A DNA stretch of 64,000 nucleotides from Clavibacter nebraskensis NCPPB 2581 (GCF_000355695.1 NC_020891.1:2108001-2172000), one strand, 5' to 3'; positions 8,605-18,230 are shown, counted from the first letter of the stretch. The notes: generated from the letters alone by a model not told the origin. Numbers and translations: made by a program.

Positions 8605-10878
8605 CTAGCCCTCCGCGGGGAGCTCGGAGCCGTGGCTGGCGGCGTCGCGGCCCTCCTGATCGGCGGCCTCCTCCAGCACGGGAGCGAGCGACAGCTTGCC
8701 GCGGTCGTCGATCTTGGTGATCTCCACCAGGATCTTCTGGCCGACACCGAGGACGTCCTCCACGTTCTCGACGCGCTTGCCGCCGGCGAGCTTGCGGACC
8801 TCGCTGATGTGCAGCAGGCCGTCCTTGCCGGGGAGCAGCGAGACGAAGGCGCCGAACGTCGCGATCTTGACGACGGTGCCGAGGAAGGACTCGCCGACCT
8901 CGGGGTTCGTCGGGTTCGCGATGGCGTTAACCTGCGCACGCGCGGCCTCCGCCGACGGGCCGTCGACGGCGCCGATGTAGACGGTGCCGTCCTCCTCAAT
9001 GGAGATGTCGGCGCCGGTCTCGTCCTGGATGGCGTTGATCGTCTTGCCCTTGGGGCCGATGAGCTCGCCGATCTTGTCGACGGGGATGTTGACCGAGATC
9101 ACGCGGGGCGCGGTCGGGGCCATCTCGTCGGGGGCGTCGATGGCCTGGTTCAGCACGCCGAGGATGGCCGTGCGGGCCTCCTTCGCCTGCTTGAGCGCGC
9201 CGTCGAGGACCGACGTGGGGATGCCGTCGAGCTTCGTGTCCAGCTGGATGGCCGTGACGAACTCGGACGTGCCCGCGGCCTTGAAGTCCATGTCGCCGAG
9301 CGCGTCCTCCGCACCGAGGATGTCGGTGAGGGCCGCGTAGCGGACCTGGCCGTCGACCGTGTCGGACACGAGGCCCATGGCGATGCCGGCGACGGGCGCG
9401 CGCAGCGGCACACCCGCGTTCAGCAGCGACAGGGTCGAGGCGCAGACGGAGCCCATCGACGTGGATCCGTTGGACCCGAGGGCCTCGGACACCTGGCGGA
9501 TCGCGTAGGGGAAGTCCTCGCGGCTCGGCAGCACCGGCACGAGGGCGCGCTCGGCGAGGAAGCCGTGCCCGATCTCGCGACGCTTCGGCGACCCGACACG
9601 ACCGGTCTCGCCGGTGGAGTAGGGCGGGAAGTTGTAGTGGTGCAGGTAGCGCTTCTTCGTGATGGGGCTCAGCGAGTCGATCTGCTGCTCCATCTTGAGC
9701 ATGTTCAGCGTGGTGACGCCCAGGATCTGGGTCTCGCCGCGCTGGAAGATGGCCGACCCGTGGACGCGCGGGATGACCTGCACCTCGGCGTCGAGCGGGC
9801 GGATGTCGGCGAGGCCGCGGCCGTCCATGCGGATGCCGTCGCGGAGGATCCGGCCGCGGACGACCGTCTTGGTCACGGACTTGTACGCCGCGGAGAACTC
9901 GGTGAGCGCCGACTGCGGCAGCTCGCCGGCCTCGACCTTGGCGGCCACGGCGTCCTTGGTGCGGGTCTTGAGGACGTCGTCCGCGTCCTGGCGCTCGATC
10001 TTGTCGGCGATCTGGTACACGGTGCCGAGCTCGTCGAGGGCGAGAGCCGAGACGGCGTCGTAGGTCTCCTGCGCGTACGGCAGGAAGACGGGGTAGTCGA
10101 CCGTGGGCTTCGCGGCCTGCTGCGCGAGGGAGGCCTGCGCGGCGACGAGCTGCTGGATGAACGGCTTCGCGGCCTCGAGGCCCTGCGCGACGATGGCCTC
10201 GTCGGGCTTCGTGGCGCCGCCCTGGATGAGGTCCCAGGCACCCTCGGTGGCCTCGGCCTCGACCATCATGATCGCGACGTCCTCGTTGCCCTGGGCGTCG
10301 GTGACGACGCGGCCGGCGACGGTGATGTCGAACACGGCCTCCTTGAGCTGCGAGTGCTTCGGGAAGACGACCCACTGGTCGCCGATGAGCGCGAGGCGCA
10401 CACCCGCGATGGGGCCGGAGAACGGGATGCCCGAGAGCATGCTCGAGGCGCTCGCCGCGTTGATGGCGAGGCTGTCGTAGAACTCGTCCGGCGCGATGCT
10501 GAGGACGGTGATGACGACCTGGACCTCGTTGCGGAGGCCCGTGATGAACGACGGGCGCAGCGGCCGGTCGATGAGGCGGCAGACGAGGATCGCCTCGGTG
10601 GAGGGGCGGCCCTCACGGCGGAAGAACGAGCCGGGGATCTTGCCCGCGGCGTAGCTGCGCTCCTCGACGTCGATGGTCAGGGGGAAGAAGTCGAAGTTGT
10701 CCTTCGGGTGCTTGCCCACCGAGGTGGCGGACAGCAGCATGGTGTCCTCGTCGAGGTACGCGGCGACCGCGCCCTGCGCCTGCTGCGCGAGGCGGCCGGC
10801 CTCGAACCGGACCGTGCGCGTTCCGTACTTGCCATTGTCGAGGACTGCCTCGGCGAACTTGATCTCTGGACCTTCCAT
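8605..10878 (-). CDS. pnp: polyribonucleotide nucleotidyltransferase (PNPase)
   Basis: Phosphorolytic 3'-5' exoribonuclease of the RNA degradosome; in actinomycetes also a polyadenylation enzyme. Domain order is complete: RNase PH-like domain 1, helical linker, RNase PH-like domain 2 ([18 protein letters not shown] region), KH domain ([17 protein letters not shown]) and S1 domain ([20 protein letters not shown]). 757 residues is the normal length. ATG at 10878 with AAGGAGAGAG upstream. It lies downstream of rpsO in the classic rpsO-pnp order, with a leader containing hairpins that could be RNase III sites, as in enteric pnp (analogy only). Confidence 0.98.
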   Translation of the reverse strand: MEGPEIKFAEAVLDNGKYGTRTVRFEAGRLAQQAQGAVAAYLDEDTMLLSATSVGKHPKDNFDFFPLTIDVEERSYAAGKIPGSFFRREGRPSTEAILVCRLIDRPLRPSFITGLRNEVQVVITVLSIAPDEFYDSLAINAASASSMLSGIPFSGPIAGVRLALIGDQWVVFPKHSQLKEAVFDITVAGRVVTDAQGNEDVAIMMVEAEATEGAWDLIQGGATKPDEAIVAQGLEAAKPFIQQLVAAQASLAQQAAKPTVDYPVFLPYAQETYDAVSALALDELGTVYQIADKIERQDADDVLKTRTKDAVAAKVEAGELPQSALTEFSAAYKSVTKTVVRGRILRDGIRMDGRGLADIRPLDAEVQVIPRVHGSAIFQRGETQILGVTTLNMLKMEQQIDSLSPITKKRYLHHYNFPPYSTGETGRVGSPKRREIGHGFLAERALVPVLPSREDFPYAIRQVSEALGSNGSTSMGSVCASTLSLLNAGVPLRAPVAGIAMGLVSDTVDGQVRYAALTDILGAEDALGDMDFKAAGTSEFVTAIQLDTKLDGIPTSVLDGALKQAKEARTAILGVLNQAIDAPDEMAPTAPRVISVNIPVDKIGELIGPKGKTINAIQDETGADISIEEDGTVYIGAVDGPSAEAARAQVNAIANPTNPEVGESFLGTVVKIATFGAFVSLLPGKDGLLHISEVRKLAGGKRVENVEDVLGVGQKILVEITKIDDRGKLSLAPVLEEAADQEGRDAASHGSELPAEG

Positions 10879-11280
10879 TGAGGTCTCTCTCCTTCGTGTT
10901 GCGCCTCTCGGCGACGCCCGTCGGGCGCTCGTCCTGCATCCCGTGTGGATGCGGACCTCCTACGACAGAGGAGGAGCGGGCGAGGCGACACCACGGCGCC
11001 CGCGTGATGCGGATCCCGGGTGCACGTGCGCGGCTGGTTCCGCTCCCCGGCCGGTGGCCGACGGCGGCGGGCGCATGTCTGGCCATCAGTGGGAATGCTC
11101 CGAGCGACTCGGAATACCACCACCAACGACCAGCTCCTGCCGGCCAGCCCCATCTGTCGTGATCTCATCGTGACGCTGGGCGTCCGCTGGATCACTTCGG
11201 CCATGGTAGCACCCGGCCCCTCGCGGGCCCGGGAGGACGGGCGGCGCCGGGTGTCGGTCGGGGGTCGATCCCGTAAACGG
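10879..11280. other. pnp leader / rpsO-pnp intergenic region
   Basis: About 400 bp without a gene between the rpsO terminator and pnp. Frames across it look like shadows. It holds two clean hairpins: CCTCCT/AGGAGG arms at 10956-10974, which sequester an AGGAGG, and TCCGAG/CTCGGA arms at 11099-11113. A promoter for pnp is expected here but I do not see a clear -35/-10 pair. Confidence 0.5.
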
Positions 11281-11316
11281 CGACGAGCCGCCACCCCGGA
11301 GGGCGACGGCTCGTCG
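11281..11316 (-). terminator. rpsO terminator
   Basis: Perfect 10-bp arms CGACGAGCCG and CGGCTCGTCG around a 16-base loop, 37 bp past the rpsO stop on the minus strand, followed by a short T-containing stretch. May only attenuate read-through into pnp. Confidence 0.7.
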
Positions 11317-11352
11317 GTTCGTCGTGATGCGATCAGCGACGCGTGGTGCGTG

Positions 11353-11622
11353 TCAGCGGCGGATGCCCAGGCGCGCGATCAGGGCGCGGTAGCGCTCGAT
11401 GTCGACGTTGGACAGGTAGCCGAGGAGACGACGACGCTGGCCGACCAGGAGGAGCAGGCCACGACGCGTGTGGTGGTCGTGCTTGTGCTCCTTGAGGTGC
11501 TCGGTGAGGCCCGTGATCCGCTTGGTGAGGAGCGCGATCTGCACCTCGGGGGATCCGGTGTCACCGGGGTGGGTCGCGTACTCGTCGATGATCGCCTTCT
11601 TGACGTCTGCTTCCAGAGCCAT
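11353..11622 (-). CDS. rpsO: 30S ribosomal protein S15
   Basis: 89 residues, the exact family size, binding 16S rRNA early in 30S assembly. Hallmarks: the [17 protein letters not shown] segment, the [15 protein letters not shown] rRNA-binding loop and the [21 protein letters not shown] end. ATG at 11622 with AGAGGGG eight bases upstream fixes the start; the longer frame from 11718 is not part of the gene. It precedes pnp, the conserved order in many bacteria. Confidence 0.99.
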   Translation of the reverse strand: MALEADVKKAIIDEYATHPGDTGSPEVQIALLTKRITGLTEHLKEHKHDHHTRRGLLLLVGQRRRLLGYLSNVDIERYRALIARLGIRR

Positions 11623-11784
11623 GTGATGATCCCCTCTCGTGTTCGTTGCGCGGCGCCCGTCACAGGATGTGCGAGCTCTCTTGATCCGCGGCCGTTCAGA
11701 CGGCAACCGCACGAGCATAGCAGGAGGGGCGGGTCGCTCCCGCGGGCGGACGGCCTCGGGAGCGGGCGGCGTCGGCGGACTCGG

Positions 11785-11806
11785 CTAGCGTGGAAATCCA
11801 CTCTAG
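11785..11806. promoter_or_regulatory. 22-bp imperfect palindrome upstream of MFS gene
   Basis: Dyad with half-sites CTAGCGTGGA and TCCACTCTAG around a central AA, located 20-41 bases before the chosen GTG start of the MFS gene. Size and symmetry fit a repressor dimer site, and it may overlap the promoter. No regulator gene is adjacent. Confidence 0.5.
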
Positions 11807-11825
11807 AGAGACGACGCAGCGACAC

Positions 11826-13178
11826 GTGAGCACCCCGCCCGAGACCTCCCCCATCCCGATCCCCGACGAGCGGCAGGTGCGCGGCAGCCACTTCGTCGAC
11901 CTGTCGCCGCTGAAGGAGAGCCCCGCGTTCGCGCGGCTCTGGGCGGGCAACGCGATCGCGGGCATCGGCAGCCAGATGACGGTCGTGGCCATCGGGCTGC
12001 ACGTGTACGAGCTGACGGGATCCACCGGATCGGTCGCGCTCGTGGGCGTGCTGTCGCTGCTGCCGATGATCCTCGCGGGGCTCTACGGCGGCATGCTCGC
12101 CGACGCGTTCGACCGGCGGAAGGTCGCGCTCATCGCGTCGTGCGTGGCGTGGGGGTCGACCATCGTGCTGGCGGCGCTCGCGTGGACGCACGCGGAGACG
12201 GTGGGGTCGCTCTACGCGCTGAGCATCCTCAACGCGGTCGCGGCGACGGTGATCGGGACGAGCCGGCAGGCGATCCTCCCCCGTATCCTCCCGCCGCACC
12301 TGCTGCCCGCGGCCAGCGCGCTGGGCGGGATCAGCCTCGGCGTGATGGTCACGGTGGGGCCGGCGCTCGCGGGCGTGCTCGTGGCGTCGGTCGGGTTCCA
12401 GTGGACCTACACGGTCGACGCCGTGCTCTTCCTCGCGGCGTTCACGGGCGTGCTCGCGCTGCCGCGGATCGCGCCCGAGGGCGAGGTGCAGCGGCCGGGG
12501 CTGGCGTCCATCAAGTACGGGCTGGGGTTCCTGAGGACGGCGCCGAACATCCGCATGTCCTTCATCGTCGACATCATCGCCATGACCTTCGGGCAGCCGC
12601 GTGTGCTGTTCCCGGCGGCGGGCGCCGTCGTGCTCGGCGGCGGGCCGGTGACGGTGGGGATCCTCACGGCCGCCGGCGCCGTCGGCAGCCTGGTGAGCAG
12701 CGTGCTGAGCGGATCCGTCGGCCGGGTCACGCGGCACGGCCGGGCCATCCGCTGGGCCATCGTCGCGTACGGGCTCTCCACCGCGGGCTTCGGCCTCGTC
12801 CTGCTGCTCGCCTCGAAGCCGGGCGTGCTGCACGGCATCGGCTCGCGGATCGAGGACGCGAGCGTGCCCGGCATCGTCGCCGCCTCCGTGCTGCTGGCCT
12901 GCACGGGCGCGGCCGACAACATCTCCTCGATCTTCCGCAACACCATGCTGCAGACCGCGGTGCCGGACAACATGCGCGGGCGACTACAGGGCATCTTCAT
13001 CGTCGTGGTGACGGGCGGGCCGCGGCTCGGCGACGCGTACATCGGCATCGTCACGCTGTTCGCGGCGCTGTGGGTGCCGTCGCTCGTGGGCGGGCTGCTG
13101 ATCGCGGTGGTGGTGTGGGTCCTCATCCGCGCGCTGCCGTCGTTCGAGCGGTACGACTCCCGGAACCCGACGCCGTGA
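11826..13178 (+). CDS. MFS transporter (enterobactin-exporter-like group)
   Basis: 450-residue major facilitator with 10-12 hydrophobic helices. N-terminal signature: FARLWAGNAIAGIGSQMTVVAIGLHVYELTG-like opening, then the loop GGMLADAFDRRKV between helices 2 and 3 (family motif A), typical of the EntS/MFS_3 exporter group. Substrate is unknown; the group exports siderophores, drugs or other small molecules. I prefer GTG 11826 over an in-frame GTG at 11790 because the latter falls inside the palindrome. The stop overlaps by four bases (GTGA) a GTG that starts the next, frameshifted gene, so the two were probably one operon. Confidence 0.93.
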   Translation: MSTPPETSPIPIPDERQVRGSHFVDLSPLKESPAFARLWAGNAIAGIGSQMTVVAIGLHVYELTGSTGSVALVGVLSLLPMILAGLYGGMLADAFDRRKVALIASCVAWGSTIVLAALAWTHAETVGSLYALSILNAVAATVIGTSRQAILPRILPPHLLPAASALGGISLGVMVTVGPALAGVLVASVGFQWTYTVDAVLFLAAFTGVLALPRIAPEGEVQRPGLASIKYGLGFLRTAPNIRMSFIVDIIAMTFGQPRVLFPAAGAVVLGGGPVTVGILTAAGAVGSLVSSVLSGSVGRVTRHGRAIRWAIVAYGLSTAGFGLVLLLASKPGVLHGIGSRIEDASVPGIVAASVLLACTGAADNISSIFRNTMLQTAVPDNMRGRLQGIFIVVVTGGPRLGDAYIGIVTLFAALWVPSLVGGLLIAVVVWVLIRALPSFERYDSRNPTP

Positions 13179-13276
13179 CGCGGAGACGACGGCGGAGGAC
13201 GCCCGTGCTCGTGACGCTCGCGGCGCTCGTGCTCGTGATCGTCGCGGGCCTCGTGCAGTGGCGCGGCGATCCGGGG
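13175..13276 (+). other. displaced N-terminal membrane anchor of the HNH protein
   Basis: From GTG 13175, overlapping the MFS stop as GTGA, this frame encodes TRRRRRTP then a hydrophobic stretch (VLVTLAALVLVIVAGLV), an ideal signal anchor. After about 30 codons it loses sense, while the nuclease domain continues in the next frame. One extra G in the GGGG run at 13273-13276 would join the two. Confidence 0.6.
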
Positions 13277-13935
13277 CCGGATCGGGCGCGGCCGGCGGCG
13301 TCGCGTCGGGGCCGGGCGCGGAGCCGGGCTCCACCGGATCCGCGCGGCTCGCCCTCGACGGGCTCGAGGTGCGGAGGGAGGAGCGCGTGCCCGGCTACGA
13401 CCGCGAGTCCTTCGCCTGGCGCACGGATGTCGACCGCAACGGCTGCGACACCCGCAACGACGTGCTGCGGCGCGACCTCGCCGACGCGGAGATCCGCGGC
13501 GGCACGCGCGGCTGCGTCGTGCAGGCGGGCGTGCTGGAGGATCCGTACTCGGGGGCGCGCGTGTCGTTCGACCGGTCGCGGGATCCGGAGGCCGTGCAGA
13601 TCGACCACGTCGTGTCGCTGTCGGACGCGTGGTCGGCCGGCGCGTGGCGCTGGGACGCGGACTACCGCGCCGCGTTCGCCAACGACCCGCTGGAGCTGGT
13701 CGCCGCGTCCGCCGCCGAGAACAACGCGAAGTCCGACGCGACGGCCGACGCATGGCTGCCCGCGGATCCGGCCGAGGCGTGCGCGCTCGTCGTGCGACAG
13801 GTGTCGATCAAGGTGCGCACCGAGCTCAGCGTGACGCGGGCCGAGCACGACGCGATGGCGCGCGTGCTCGACGGGTGCGGGGACGTGCCGCTCCTCAGCT
13901 CCGACGACGTGGGCTGGCCGGCGCCGGTGCGCTGA
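13258..13935 (+). CDS. HNH endonuclease family protein (DUF1524 type), apparent N-terminal frameshift
   Basis: Nuclease domain of the DUF1524/GmrSD C-terminal kind: VQIDHVVSLSDAWSAGAW (metal-binding Asp-His), FANDPLELVAAS (Asn) and AENNAKSDATADAWLP (N-N-x-K). The frame from GTG 13258 gives 225 residues beginning with a Gly/Ala/Ser linker and no export signal. A signal anchor in the adjacent frame (13175-13276) shows the ancestral gene began at 13175 and has lost one base in a G run. Whether this is a real mutation, a sequence error or a recoding event cannot be told here. Relatives are typically secreted or membrane-anchored nucleases. No immunity gene is evident alongside. Confidence 0.75.
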   Translation: MARRSGAGSGAAGGVASGPGAEPGSTGSARLALDGLEVRREERVPGYDRESFAWRTDVDRNGCDTRNDVLRRDLADAEIRGGTRGCVVQAGVLEDPYSGARVSFDRSRDPEAVQIDHVVSLSDAWSAGAWRWDADYRAAFANDPLELVAASAAENNAKSDATADAWLPADPAEACALVVRQVSIKVRTELSVTRAEHDAMARVLDGCGDVPLLSSDDVGWPAPVR

Positions 13936-14128
13936 CGTCCGGCGCACGGGATCGCGAGCACAGGGAGCCGTCACCTGGCCGGCCGATCCGTTCGCGCGCC
14001 CGGTCCGAACACACTGCGATGCGCCGGACCATTAGAGACGCGATGCACAACGGGTCCGGATGTCATGGGGAGAGCGGTCGCACGGACGGCGCACGGAGAG
14101 GGGTCTCGGCGCCGGGACCACGACCGCA

Positions 14129-14154
14129 GGGCCGACCCGTCATCGGGTCGGCCC
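14129..14154 (-). terminator. terminator of DASS transporter gene
   Basis: Perfect 11-bp stem, arms GGGCCGACCCG and CGGGTCGGCCC, loop TCAT, 27 bp past the stop codon at 14182 on the minus strand. The rest of the 13936-14181 gap shows nothing else I recognise. Confidence 0.85.
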
Positions 14155-14181
14155 ATCTCCCCGCCCCGGCCGATCCGCGGC

Positions 14182-15765
14182 TCAGGCGAGGAGGCCGAGC
14201 ACGCCCATCCACGCGGTGCCGACGACGCCCCAGATGACAATGAGAACGACCGCCATCACGAAGCCGACGCGGAACCACTCCCTCGTCGTGACGTAGCCGG
14301 ATCCGAAGACCACGCCGGACGGCCCCGACGCGTAGTGCGAGATGCCGCCGAACAGGTTGCCGATGAAGCCGAGCACGAGCGCGGCGAACAGCGGCGGCGT
14401 GCCGGTCGCGACCGCGGCGCCGAGGAACACCGCGTACATCGCGACGATGTGCGCCGTGTTCGACGCGAACAGGTAGTGCGAGAAGAAGTAGACGAGCGCG
14501 AGCACGGCGAAGGCCCACGGCCAGGGCAGGCCGCCGACGGATCCGGAGACGGCGCCGCCCACCAGGTCGATGACGCCGAGCGCGTCGAGCTGGTCGGCCA
14601 TGCCGACGAGCACCGCGAAGAAGATGAGCGTCGACCAGGCCGAGGCATTGGCGGCGAGGTGCGACCACTTGAGGACGCCCGTGACGAGCAGCACCGCGAT
14701 GCCCCCGAAAGCCGCGGCTGTCGCGGGGATGCCGAACAGGGATCCGCCGCACCAGAGCACGAGCAGCAGCACGAAGGTCCCCGCCATGATGCGCTCGTGG
14801 CCCGACAGCGGCCCGAGCCCCCGCAGCTCCTCGCGCGCGTGCGCCGGCGCCTCGGGCGTGCGGGTGAGCGTGGGCGGGTAGACGCGCGACATCGCCCACG
14901 GCACGACGACCAGGCTGAGGAGGCCCGGCACGAGCGCCGCGAGCGCCCAGCCGCCCCAGGTGACCTCGATGCCGAGGTCGGCCGCCGCCTTCTGCGCGAC
15001 GGGGTTGCCGGCCATCGCCGTGACGAACATCGCGGAGGTGACGGTGTTGACCTGCACGCTCGTGAGCGCCAGGTAGGAGCCGAGGCGGCGTCGCGACCCG
15101 TCCGAATCGGGGCTGGAGCCCTGGACCCGGCTGAGCGACGCGACGATCGGGTAGACGACGCCACCCGCCCGCGCGGTGTTCGACGGCGTCGCGGGCGCGA
15201 GCACCAGGTCGGTGAGCGCCATGCCGTAGGCGAGGCCGAGGCTCGATCCGCCGAGCCGCGACACGAACGCGAGCGCGATGCGGCGGCCGAGGCCCGTGAC
15301 GAGGAAGCCGTCGGCGATGAAGAACGACGCGACGATGAGCCAGATGGTGGGGTTCGCGAAGCCGACGAGCGCCTCGCCGTCCGTGGTCATGGTGCCGGTG
15401 AGCATCGCGACCGCGAGGCCGACCAGGGCGACGGGCGCGGTGGGCAGCGGCTGGAGGATCAGGGCGAGGACCGTGCCGACGAAGATCCCGGCCATGTGCA
15501 TGCCGCGCGGGTCGACCCCGGCGGGCGGCGGGACGAGGGCGATGCCGACCGCGACGGCCACGATGACGACGACCTGGATGATCCGCGAGCGGCGGGCACG
15601 ACGGGCGGCCGCGGAGGCGGAGGCGTCGGGTGCTGCCGGGGTGGCGACCGTGGCCACGCCCTCAGGCGCCGGATCCGCCTCGTCCCGCGGCGCTCCTCCG
15701 GGACCCGGATCCGTCCCGGTGCCGGATGCGGACGAGGGGCCGGAGGATGCAGGAGGAGGGGTCAT
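14182..15765 (-). CDS. DASS (SLC13-type) anion:sodium symporter
   Basis: Twelve-helix inner-membrane carrier of the divalent anion:sodium symporter family, expected to import dicarboxylates or related anions. The two conserved SNT-type clamshell motifs are present in recognisable form: PATPSNTARAGGV and YLFASNTAHIVAMY. A long Pro/Ala/Gly-rich cytoplasmic N-terminus of about 60 residues precedes the first helix. ATG 15765 (MTPPPASSG) has GAGGAT upstream and is preferred to the start 39 bases earlier. 527 residues. Monocistronic, with a strong terminator downstream. Substrate not determinable from sequence. Confidence 0.92.
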   Translation of the reverse strand: MTPPPASSGPSSASGTGTDPGPGGAPRDEADPAPEGVATVATPAAPDASASAAARRARRSRIIQVVVIVAVAVGIALVPPPAGVDPRGMHMAGIFVGTVLALILQPLPTAPVALVGLAVAMLTGTMTTDGEALVGFANPTIWLIVASFFIADGFLVTGLGRRIALAFVSRLGGSSLGLAYGMALTDLVLAPATPSNTARAGGVVYPIVASLSRVQGSSPDSDGSRRRLGSYLALTSVQVNTVTSAMFVTAMAGNPVAQKAAADLGIEVTWGGWALAALVPGLLSLVVVPWAMSRVYPPTLTRTPEAPAHAREELRGLGPLSGHERIMAGTFVLLLVLWCGGSLFGIPATAAAFGGIAVLLVTGVLKWSHLAANASAWSTLIFFAVLVGMADQLDALGVIDLVGGAVSGSVGGLPWPWAFAVLALVYFFSHYLFASNTAHIVAMYAVFLGAAVATGTPPLFAALVLGFIGNLFGGISHYASGPSGVVFGSGYVTTREWFRVGFVMAVVLIVIWGVVGTAWMGVLGLLA

Positions 15766-15848
15766 GACCGGCCCATCCTCCGCGCGTGCGGGGTCCGGTG
15801 CCACTTGTCTTCATAGTGTTCACGAGGCGCCGGACGGCGGGCGGCGGA

Positions 15849-18125
15849 TCAGGCGGAGAAGCCCGTCGAGGTGACGATGTGCAGGCGCTGCGTGGGCCGC
15901 GTCATCGCGACGTAGAGGCCGGCCGCCCCGCGCGACGTGTGCGCGAGGATCTCGTCCGGCTCGGCGATCACGACGACGTCGAACTCGAGGCCCTTGGCCT
16001 CCTGCGAGCCGAGCACGGCGATGGGCCGACCGAGCCCGCCGACGCCGATGCCGACCGCGGATCCGAACCGCTCGGCGAGCGCGCGGTGCAGACCCTCCAC
16101 CCGGTCGTCGCGGGCGATGACGGCGAGCGTGCCCGCCTCGTCGCCCTCGCGCTCCTCGTCGACGACGTCGACCACGGCGGACACGACCTCGTCGGCCGCC
16201 ACCTCGACGGTGTCGATGGGGTGCTCGCCTTCGCGGACGGCTCGGGAGCGGGTGACCGGGAGGCCGTGCGCGATGGCCATGCGCTCGGCGGCCTCGGCGA
16301 TCCGGGCGGGCGTGCGGTAGTTGACGGTGAGCTCCTCGAGGCGCCACTCTCGGCCGAGCACCGGCCCGAGCGCGTCCTGCCAGCTGGTGACGCCCACGGC
16401 CGAGCTGGCCTGCGCGACGTCGCCGACGATCGTGAACGAGCGCAGCGGGCAGCGGCGGAGGAGCACGCGCCACTGCATGGGGCTGAGCTCCTGCGCCTCG
16501 TCGACCACGATGTGGCCGTAGGTCCAGGTGCGGTCGGATGCGGCGCGCTCGGCGGTCGTGCGCCGCGCGGCCTGCTCGGCGAAGCCCTCCGCGAGGCGCT
16601 CGGCGGAGACGATGCCGCCAACGCCCATGTTCTCGATGGCCTGCTCGGCGTTCTCGATGTCGCGGAGGCGCTGCTGCTCGCGCTCGCGCGCACTCGCGTC
16701 GGCCTGCGCGCTGAACTCGCCGAGGAGCTGGGCGGCCTCGTCGAGGAGCGGCACGTCGGCGATGGTGAACGGCGCGTCGCGGTCGCGGCGGAGGAGCGCG
16801 CGCTTCTCCGGGCTCCACCGCGGGGTGAGCGAGGCGAGCCAGTTCGGGCGCGCATAGAGGTCCTGGATCAGCTTCTCGGGGGTGAGCGGCAACCACGCGG
16901 TGTTGAGCGCGACCTTCACGTCGTAGGAGGTGCGGAGGTCCTCGCGGAGCATCGCGAGGTCGCTGTCGTCGAGGGCGCTGCCGTTGCGGCGCATCTGCGA
17001 GGCGAGGAGCTGCGCGAGGGATCCGAGCGCGGCCTTGTTGAAGACGACGCGCGCCTCGTTGTGCGGCTTCCGGCTGTCCTGCGCGCGGCGGAGCGCGTTC
17101 GCGACGAGCGACGGCTCGAGCACGATGCGCTCGCCGTTGACGTCGAGCGTGACGGCCTCGGTGGGCACGACCTGGCGCGAGCGGACGGCGCGCTGCAGGA
17201 GGCCGGCCATCTCGGCGGATCCCTTGACGGCCGCGACCTCGGGCGCGTCCTCGCCGGCCGCGTCGATGCCCGGGTACAGCTGGCCGACGCTCGCGAGCAC
17301 GACGCCCGTCTCACCGAGGGACGGCAGCACGGCCTCGATGTACTGGAGGAAGGAGCGGCTCGGCCCCACGACGAGCACGCCCGAGGACGCGAGCCGGTCG
17401 CGGTGCGAGTAGAGGAGGTACGCCGCGCGGTGCAGCGCGACCGCGGTCTTGCCGGTGCCGGGGCCGCCCTGGACGACGAGGACGCCGCGGAGGTCGGAGC
17501 GGATGATGCGGTCCTGCTCGGCCTGGATGGTGGCGACGATGTCGTTCATCCGGCCGGTGCGTCCCGCGGCGAGCGCGGCGAGCAGCGCGCCCTCGCCCTG
17601 GAGGCTGGTGCGGCCCTCGTCGAGGAGCGTGGGATCGAAGACCTCGTCCTCCACGTGCACGACCTCGCGGCCGTGCGTGGTGAGGTGGCGGCGGGCCCGG
17701 GCGCCGAGCGGGGTCGCGGCGGTGGCCTGGTAGAAGGCGCTCGCCTGCGGCACGCGCCAGTCGAGGAGGAGCGGCTGGAGGTCGTCGTCGCGGAGGCCGA
17801 TGCGGCCGATGTACCGGTAGACGGGATCCCCGTCGCCGACGGCCCGCGCCGGGGCGCCGTCGCGCGGCTCGTCCTCCGGCAGGTGCCCGTCCTCGAACTC
17901 GAGCCGCCCGAAGACGAGGCGCTCGTCGACCTCGCGGAGCGCCTGCAGGCGGTCCTCGTAGATGCGGGCGAACGCGTCGCGCTCGGAGCGGTTCTGGTGC
18001 GTGCCGCCCGTGGGGCTGTCGCGCACCGCGGTCAGCTGATCCCGGGTCTCCGCCCGCACCGCGTCGAGTCGCCCGTAGAGGCGGGTGACGTACGCCCGCT
18101 CGCGATCCAGCTCCGTACCGGTCAC
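15849..18125 (-). CDS. HelD-like UvrD/Rep superfamily I helicase (RNA polymerase-associated)
   Basis: Superfamily I NTPase of the HelD/HelR kind, which binds RNA polymerase and clears stalled or drug-bound complexes. Features: charged coiled-coil-like N-terminal arm (RERAYVTRLYGRLDAVRAETRDQL region), Walker A GGPGTGKT at about residues 222-229, HIVVDEAQELSPMQW (motif II), TIVGDVAQ (motif III), NYRTPARIA (motif IV) and a C-terminal YVAMTRPTQRL (motif VI). About 758 residues. GTG 18125 is preferred to GTG 18131 because AAGGGG lies seven bases upstream of it. Monocistronic. Some actinobacterial homologues confer rifamycin tolerance (family knowledge); nothing here proves it. Confidence 0.9.
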   Translation of the reverse strand: MTGTELDRERAYVTRLYGRLDAVRAETRDQLTAVRDSPTGGTHQNRSERDAFARIYEDRLQALREVDERLVFGRLEFEDGHLPEDEPRDGAPARAVGDGDPVYRYIGRIGLRDDDLQPLLLDWRVPQASAFYQATAATPLGARARRHLTTHGREVVHVEDEVFDPTLLDEGRTSLQGEGALLAALAAGRTGRMNDIVATIQAEQDRIIRSDLRGVLVVQGGPGTGKTAVALHRAAYLLYSHRDRLASSGVLVVGPSRSFLQYIEAVLPSLGETGVVLASVGQLYPGIDAAGEDAPEVAAVKGSAEMAGLLQRAVRSRQVVPTEAVTLDVNGERIVLEPSLVANALRRAQDSRKPHNEARVVFNKAALGSLAQLLASQMRRNGSALDDSDLAMLREDLRTSYDVKVALNTAWLPLTPEKLIQDLYARPNWLASLTPRWSPEKRALLRRDRDAPFTIADVPLLDEAAQLLGEFSAQADASAREREQQRLRDIENAEQAIENMGVGGIVSAERLAEGFAEQAARRTTAERAASDRTWTYGHIVVDEAQELSPMQWRVLLRRCPLRSFTIVGDVAQASSAVGVTSWQDALGPVLGREWRLEELTVNYRTPARIAEAAERMAIAHGLPVTRSRAVREGEHPIDTVEVAADEVVSAVVDVVDEEREGDEAGTLAVIARDDRVEGLHRALAERFGSAVGIGVGGLGRPIAVLGSQEAKGLEFDVVVIAEPDEILAHTSRGAAGLYVAMTRPTQRLHIVTSTGFSA

Positions 18126-18230
18126 CTGCACACCCCTTGGAATTCCGGCGTCAATCCTATCGAGCCGCGGGGGCGCCGACTGACCGCGGGCGCCGCGCCC
18201 GACGGCGTCGGCGCGGAGCCCGCGCGGGCG

